From Datisca glomerata (taxonomy: Eukaryota > Streptophyta > Magnoliopsida > Cucurbitales > Datiscaceae): a DNA stretch of 64,000 nt. This document shows, in pieces, positions 60,168 through 64,000 of this stretch (position 1 is its first letter; every line of letters starts with the position of its first letter). The position numbers were made by a program, and so were the translations under genes. The notes beneath the pieces are model-generated. The model was not told where the DNA came from and made no database searches. It worked only from the letters and a program-made list of their open reading frames with translations. The stretch spans positions 1,612,001-1,676,000 of the forward strand of contig QANY01004052.1 of the NCBI GenBank assembly GCA_003255025.1. The letters are read 5' to 3'.

Positions 60168-60750
60168 TGTTATAGGCGTTCTCTGACTACCAGTAATACA
60201 ACGTCACGTATCACACTACGGCAAGAGGTTCACACAAAAGAAGACTGTAAGCCCTAACCACTCAGAAGGAGAAAGCCGACTTAGCAAGGTCGGTTCCCAG
60301 GAAGCTCAGGCTTCACCGACCTGAGCAGATAAAGGGTAACAAGAATGAAGCCAATGAAAAAAGCTCTACTGACTCTCTTTGACAGCATCATCATTGTCCG
60401 CCAAAAGTAACATTCCACATGGCGTCCTCCTATTAGGCCTGAACATCCAAGAGTTCAATCGTCACGCTGGGGCGTCAAATCACCCCTCGTTCAGTCACTT
60501 CAAAAACACATCGACATGTAATAACCATCACTTTACGTCAGCTCGGGGAACAACGGCATTAAAGGTCGCCTTCCATCCATCCAATCAAGGACAGTTATCG
60601 CGTCTTTGACCCATATATTAGTCTAAGACTATGTGTATGATTTAAAAAATAGCCTAATGCCTAAAAATAAGAAGATTTGTCCAAGGACTAAAAAATAAAA
60701 GAAAAAAGAATAAAATGACTAAAAATAAAAAGTGAAGTCCTAAGTTTGCC

Positions 60751-60757
60751 TATAAAT
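60751..60757 (+). promoter_or_regulatory. LTR promoter TATA box
   Basis: TATAAAT followed about 20 bp on by a purine-rich GAGAGA leader, a likely U3/R boundary of the Tat-like LTR. Confidence 0.5.
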
Positions 60758-61389
60758 TGAGGAGAGATCTTGACTTGAAAGGGAGAGATTTAGAGAGTGA
60801 GAAAGAGAAGAGATTTTAGAGAGAGAAAGAGAGATCTTGAGAAAATAGTGAAAAAGAGAAAGAATGCGAGTTTTAATTTCTATTCATCTTCCATCTTCTC
60901 CTTTTCTTTTTATTAAAGTAGCTTAAATCCCTTGCATTTTAGCTTACAATATATCTTGTTCATTCTTATTAATCATATCTCTTCTTCATACTCATGTATT
61001 TGATACTTATTTGTTTCCTTTTCCATATATAAGTTTGTTTGCTCATTCTTTATCATTTCTCCTACTCTTAATCTTAAGTTTTATTTTCATGTACTGTTTA
61101 TTTCTCTACAAGTTTGATAATGAGATTTTTTTGTCATCAACTCAATCAATGAGGATAAGGATAAAGCTTTTAAGAGGTGTAAAATTAACTCAATGTGAAT
61201 CAACCCTTTAATGGGTTGAAAGTATACATTTGATGAAAAGATCTCCTATGATAATTCCTCATACATAAAAATGTATAAAATAAAGAGTAAAACCTCTATA
61301 CAAGATTATGTAAATATTTAAGCTTTGATTTTTTTATGTTCTTACAAGTCTTCTCTTCTTCTTTTTTTAATTTTTGACCATCATTTTTG

Positions 61390-61800
61390 TGACACTTGTT
61401 TCAATTAGTTATCATCCATGATCTTTCCTAGCAATGAAGGAAGAAAGAAAAAGTGGTAATTAGTGAACTAAATGGTCCAAAATAAAAAAAATGGTATATT
61501 TATATCCCAAACAAAAATTATTTTATTTTGAAAGTTTTGTTGATTTTTTTAGTGAAACTTATTTAAACTAATTACTATCCATGATCATTCCTAGCAATGA
61601 ATGAAGAAAAGGAAAAATGATAATTAATTAGTGAACTAAGTAGTCTAAAATAAAAAAAATGGCATATTTATATCCCAAACAAAATTATTTATTTATTTCT
61701 TAGGGACACTTGTTTAAATTAGTTATCATCCATGATCATTCTTTTGCTATTTGATTAGCATTGAGTGAAGAGATGAAAAATGATACTTAATAAACTATGT
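61390..61800. repeat. ~155-bp tandem repeat inside the LTR
   Basis: About 2.5 diverged copies beginning at about 61392, 61556 and 61706. Each has an ATCCATGATCWTTC word followed by GTGAACTAA and a TGGYATATTTATATCCCAAA block. Unit lengths are roughly 164 and 150 bp. Confidence 0.8.
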
Positions 61801-61967
61801 AGTAAAAAAATAGGAGCCTATTATGTATGAAATTAAATATTTTTTTCATAAATTAATTTATTTTACACATAAAAAATTTATTATTAATTTATTTACTAAA
61901 TAACTATATATACATATATATGTTTAAAGAAAAACAAAACAGAGGGTGACATCACCTCTGTACAAAA

Positions 61968-62100
61968 AACTTTTTTTTTTGTTTTTTTTGTTTTTTTTGT
62001 ATTTTAATTTTTTTTACTTTTTTTTTGTTTTTTTTTGTTTTTTGTTGTTTCCATTTTATTTTTGTTTTTTTTGTGTTTGTTTATTTTTCTATTTTTAGTA
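61968..62100. repeat. T-rich tract
   Basis: Long runs of T broken by single G or A bases, over about 130 bp within the Tat-like LTR. Confidence 0.85.
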
Positions 62101-62928
62101 GATATTATTGGTTTGTTTTGATTTATTTTTATATATCATTTTAATTATTTCACATCTTGTTTCATTATTTTCACTCTACATATTCTTTTTTTTAAATATA
62201 TCATACATATTTATCATTTGTAACATTCATTTCCATTATTCTTTCTCTAACATTCATTTCCATTATTCTTTCTTTATAGTTGTTACCTCTTCTTATTTAT
62301 TTATTTATATATTATTGTCATATGTTAAGATTGTATGTGATTATTATTTTATTCTTTTATCATCAGAATTGACGCTCGTAAATTAAAACTATAACAATTT
62401 GATTTAAATTTTGTTAATTTCTTTATTTAGTTTTCACTAAAAAAAATCCGATGACGGACTTTAGAATTTTTGGGATACCAAATTTCTCGAACTACCGAGG
62501 TGAGGAGTTATTTTTAGGATACCGAGAGTAGCTCTAATAACGCTTTGATTTAAAAACAAATAATAATTTTTAATGGTCTTTGTACCACCCGTTAAAGGTC
62601 ATTTATTTATTCATTTTTATGATGTAAAATATACCAAATGGGACATTCAAAATTGAATTTCTATAACATTATTTTAAAAAAATACTTTGGATGATAGTAT
62701 TTGAATAAATTTGGTAACCATTTCTCATAATGGACATTGTGGGGTGCTAATACCTTCCCCACACGCAAATGACTCCCTAACCAACTTTAAATTTTCGCAG
62801 ACCAAAATATTTGATTTTAAATTTGGGTAACCAATCACAACCTAAAATGATTGGTGGCGACTCTGATTTTTTTTTTCAAAAATGATTTTTCAATCGCCGC
62901 TCTGCGTCGCATGCACGTTGCGGCAGCT

Positions 62929-62945
62929 TGGCGACTTCGCTGGGG
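62929..62945 (+). other. Tat-like primer binding site
   Basis: TGGCGACTTCGCTGGGG, close to TGGCGACTCCACTGGGG, the tRNA-Arg-type PBS of plant Tat/Ogre elements. It lies 3 nt after the proposed LTR end. Confidence 0.75.
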
Positions 62946-63589
62946 AGAAAAAATTGGTCTAACCATTTTTAGATCAATAGATAGTCAAGCCAAAATTTCA
63001 TCATATGCTATCCTTTTGTGTGGTTCTTTTTTTTTTGTATATTTGATTCATTGTTTTTTTTTTCTAATTCGTGCATGTATTTGTACATAACTCTTTTTTT
63101 TACAAAGTATATTTCTTTACATAATTTCTAATTTCACGCATATACAGTAGCCATGTACCCGTGCTTTTCCTTTAGGATTAGCGAAAATGAGTAGTGGAAT
63201 GCATTCGTGGAATTGCGGTTCCCGTGCATGCTCATGAAAGTTCTCACTCAGGTTGACCCTTTCGGGATACCGTTTGGGGGCCCCTGTTATTTCATTCGGA
63301 TAATAATGAGGATAACTTGAGAGCCTATTAAGAGATTTGAGAGCCCAACCACACATGCATTTTGTTCTTAGAGCCCATATCATGACCAATGTTTGATAGA
63401 AATAGAGATTTTGCTTAACTATGATATCTGATTAATTTTGTTCATGTATATATATCCTACGCTCTTTAAACATTTCTTTTCTTTCCCATTGTTTCACTTT
63501 TGACTTCGTCTTTCCTTTTTGCATACATGCATCATGTTGCGTAATATGGATTGTAGAGAAGTATTCAATTCATTCATATTTTAGAGACC

Positions 63590-64000
63590 ATGACTTGTAC
63601 TCCGAATGTGATAGAAGATCAAGTTACAGTAGCCCAATGGTTAGAGGAAACGCAGAAATGAAAAGGAGATTGTCTGAAAAAGGAGGACGTCGTTCCTCAA
63701 CCATCAATCACTAAGATAGAGTTCTCACACACTGACTTGGAGAGGTTGAAGAAGATATGGGAGGATTTTTCACCGGAGCAGAAAAATTTATTTGTCGCCA
63801 AATATGGTCTCATCGCTTATCTTCTATATATTACTGTCAACGCTCCCGTTCGTAAGGCTTTAATTCATTTTTGAGACCCTCTGTATAGATGTTTCACCTT
63901 TGGAACAATTGATTTTACTCCTACAATTGAAGAATATCAAGCCCTACTAAACGTCCCACTGCAAAGCACGGATAAAGTTAGAAAAGGTTGAAAGTTAAAG
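63590..64000 (+). pseudogene. decayed Tat-type gag start (DUF7745-like)
   Basis: The frame opening at ATG 63590 is broken by TGA at codon 24 (63659). Two further in-frame TGAs follow, one replacing the Trp of the usual FWDP motif. Recognisable pieces are LERLKKIWEDFSPEQK, KYGLIAYLL, DPLYRCFTFGTIDFTP and IEEYQALLNVPL, typical of the N-terminal domain of Tat/Ogre gag proteins. The frame continues to the edge apart from the stops; no product is expected. Confidence 0.8.

Larger units (their letters stand above)
60168..62925 (+). repeat. 5' LTR of the Tat/Ogre-like element
   Basis: About 2.76 kb, starting near TGTTATAGGCG and ending GTTGCGGCA just before the PBS. A GC-richer 5' section (60170-60610) precedes a TATA box and an AGAGAGA-rich leader. 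Beyond lies AT-rich DNA with tandem repeats and long T-runs. The 3' end carries the GGTGGCGACTC phrase common to Tat LTRs. Confidence 0.6.
60168..64000 (+). mobile_element. Tat/Ogre-like Gypsy retrotransposon, 5' part
   Basis: A plus-strand element runs off the right edge. It has a long 5' LTR (about 60168-62925), a PBS of the tRNA-Arg type used by Tat/Ogre elements, and about 640 bp of leader. A decayed gag start at 63590 has a DUF7745-like N-terminal domain. Absence of the 3' LTR from the window leaves the left boundary approximate. Confidence 0.75.

Noticed and set aside
60379..60609. 76-codon plus-strand frame
   Set aside because: Falls in the U3-like part of the Tat-like LTR; no gag or pol motif.
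1..64000. CRISPR arrays, operons, phage or bacterial defence systems
   Set aside because: Plant nuclear DNA; tandem repeats found are short satellites or transposon parts without spacer architecture.

Overview
The window is nuclear DNA of a flowering plant, most likely a core eudicot. The evidence is AT-rich intergenic sequence, short GT-AG introns, CT-rich 5' leaders, plant-only gene families (trihelix GT-3 factor, TRM/VARLMGL protein, IMK2-type receptor kinase, plant tomosyn) and a heavy load of Copia, Gypsy (Tat/Ogre-like) and hAT elements. The species cannot be named from the sequence. One base is unresolved (n at 25276).

Host genes, left to right: (1) a two-exon GT-3-type trihelix transcription factor, + strand, 4328-5359. 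(2) A two-exon TRM-like protein with a VARLMGL motif, - strand, 22911-24208. (3) A four-exon SelT-like thioredoxin-fold protein with a CxxC motif, + strand, 37130-39022. (4) A tomosyn/Sro7-type SNARE regulator, - strand, 39795-45807. I could reconstruct 17 in-phase exons for it, but its first ~200 residues were not found. (5) An IMK2-like atypical LRR receptor kinase, + strand, 51096-53751. SelT and tomosyn converge; tomosyn and the kinase diverge.

Mobile DNA fills much of the rest. Copia-1 (8477-14751, - strand) is old and decayed and carries a nested 1.14-kb hAT element. It sits in one copy of a local duplication, and the other copy (17490-18507) preserves the empty site. Copia-2 (26369-35269, - strand) is decayed and has unequal LTRs (1000 and 2056 bp). 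Copia-3 (54563-59497, - strand) is young: 319-bp LTRs with four differences, perfect TSD, PBS and PPT, and an uninterrupted 1450-codon gag-pol frame. A Tat/Ogre-like Gypsy element enters at about 60.17 kb and runs off the right edge, with a tRNA-Arg-type PBS and a decayed DUF7745-like gag start. Non-autonomous DNA elements include two hAT elements with 8-bp TSDs, a long-TIR MITE near 17 kb and CACTA-like subterminal repeats near 15.8 kb.

The host genes show no operon-like functional link. I found no new enzymatic or defence system. The most interesting items are the empty-site duplication, the nested hAT with promoter-like cargo, the 5'-incomplete tomosyn gene with a GC-AG intron and twin donors, and the young Copia inserted beside a minus-strand TATA box.
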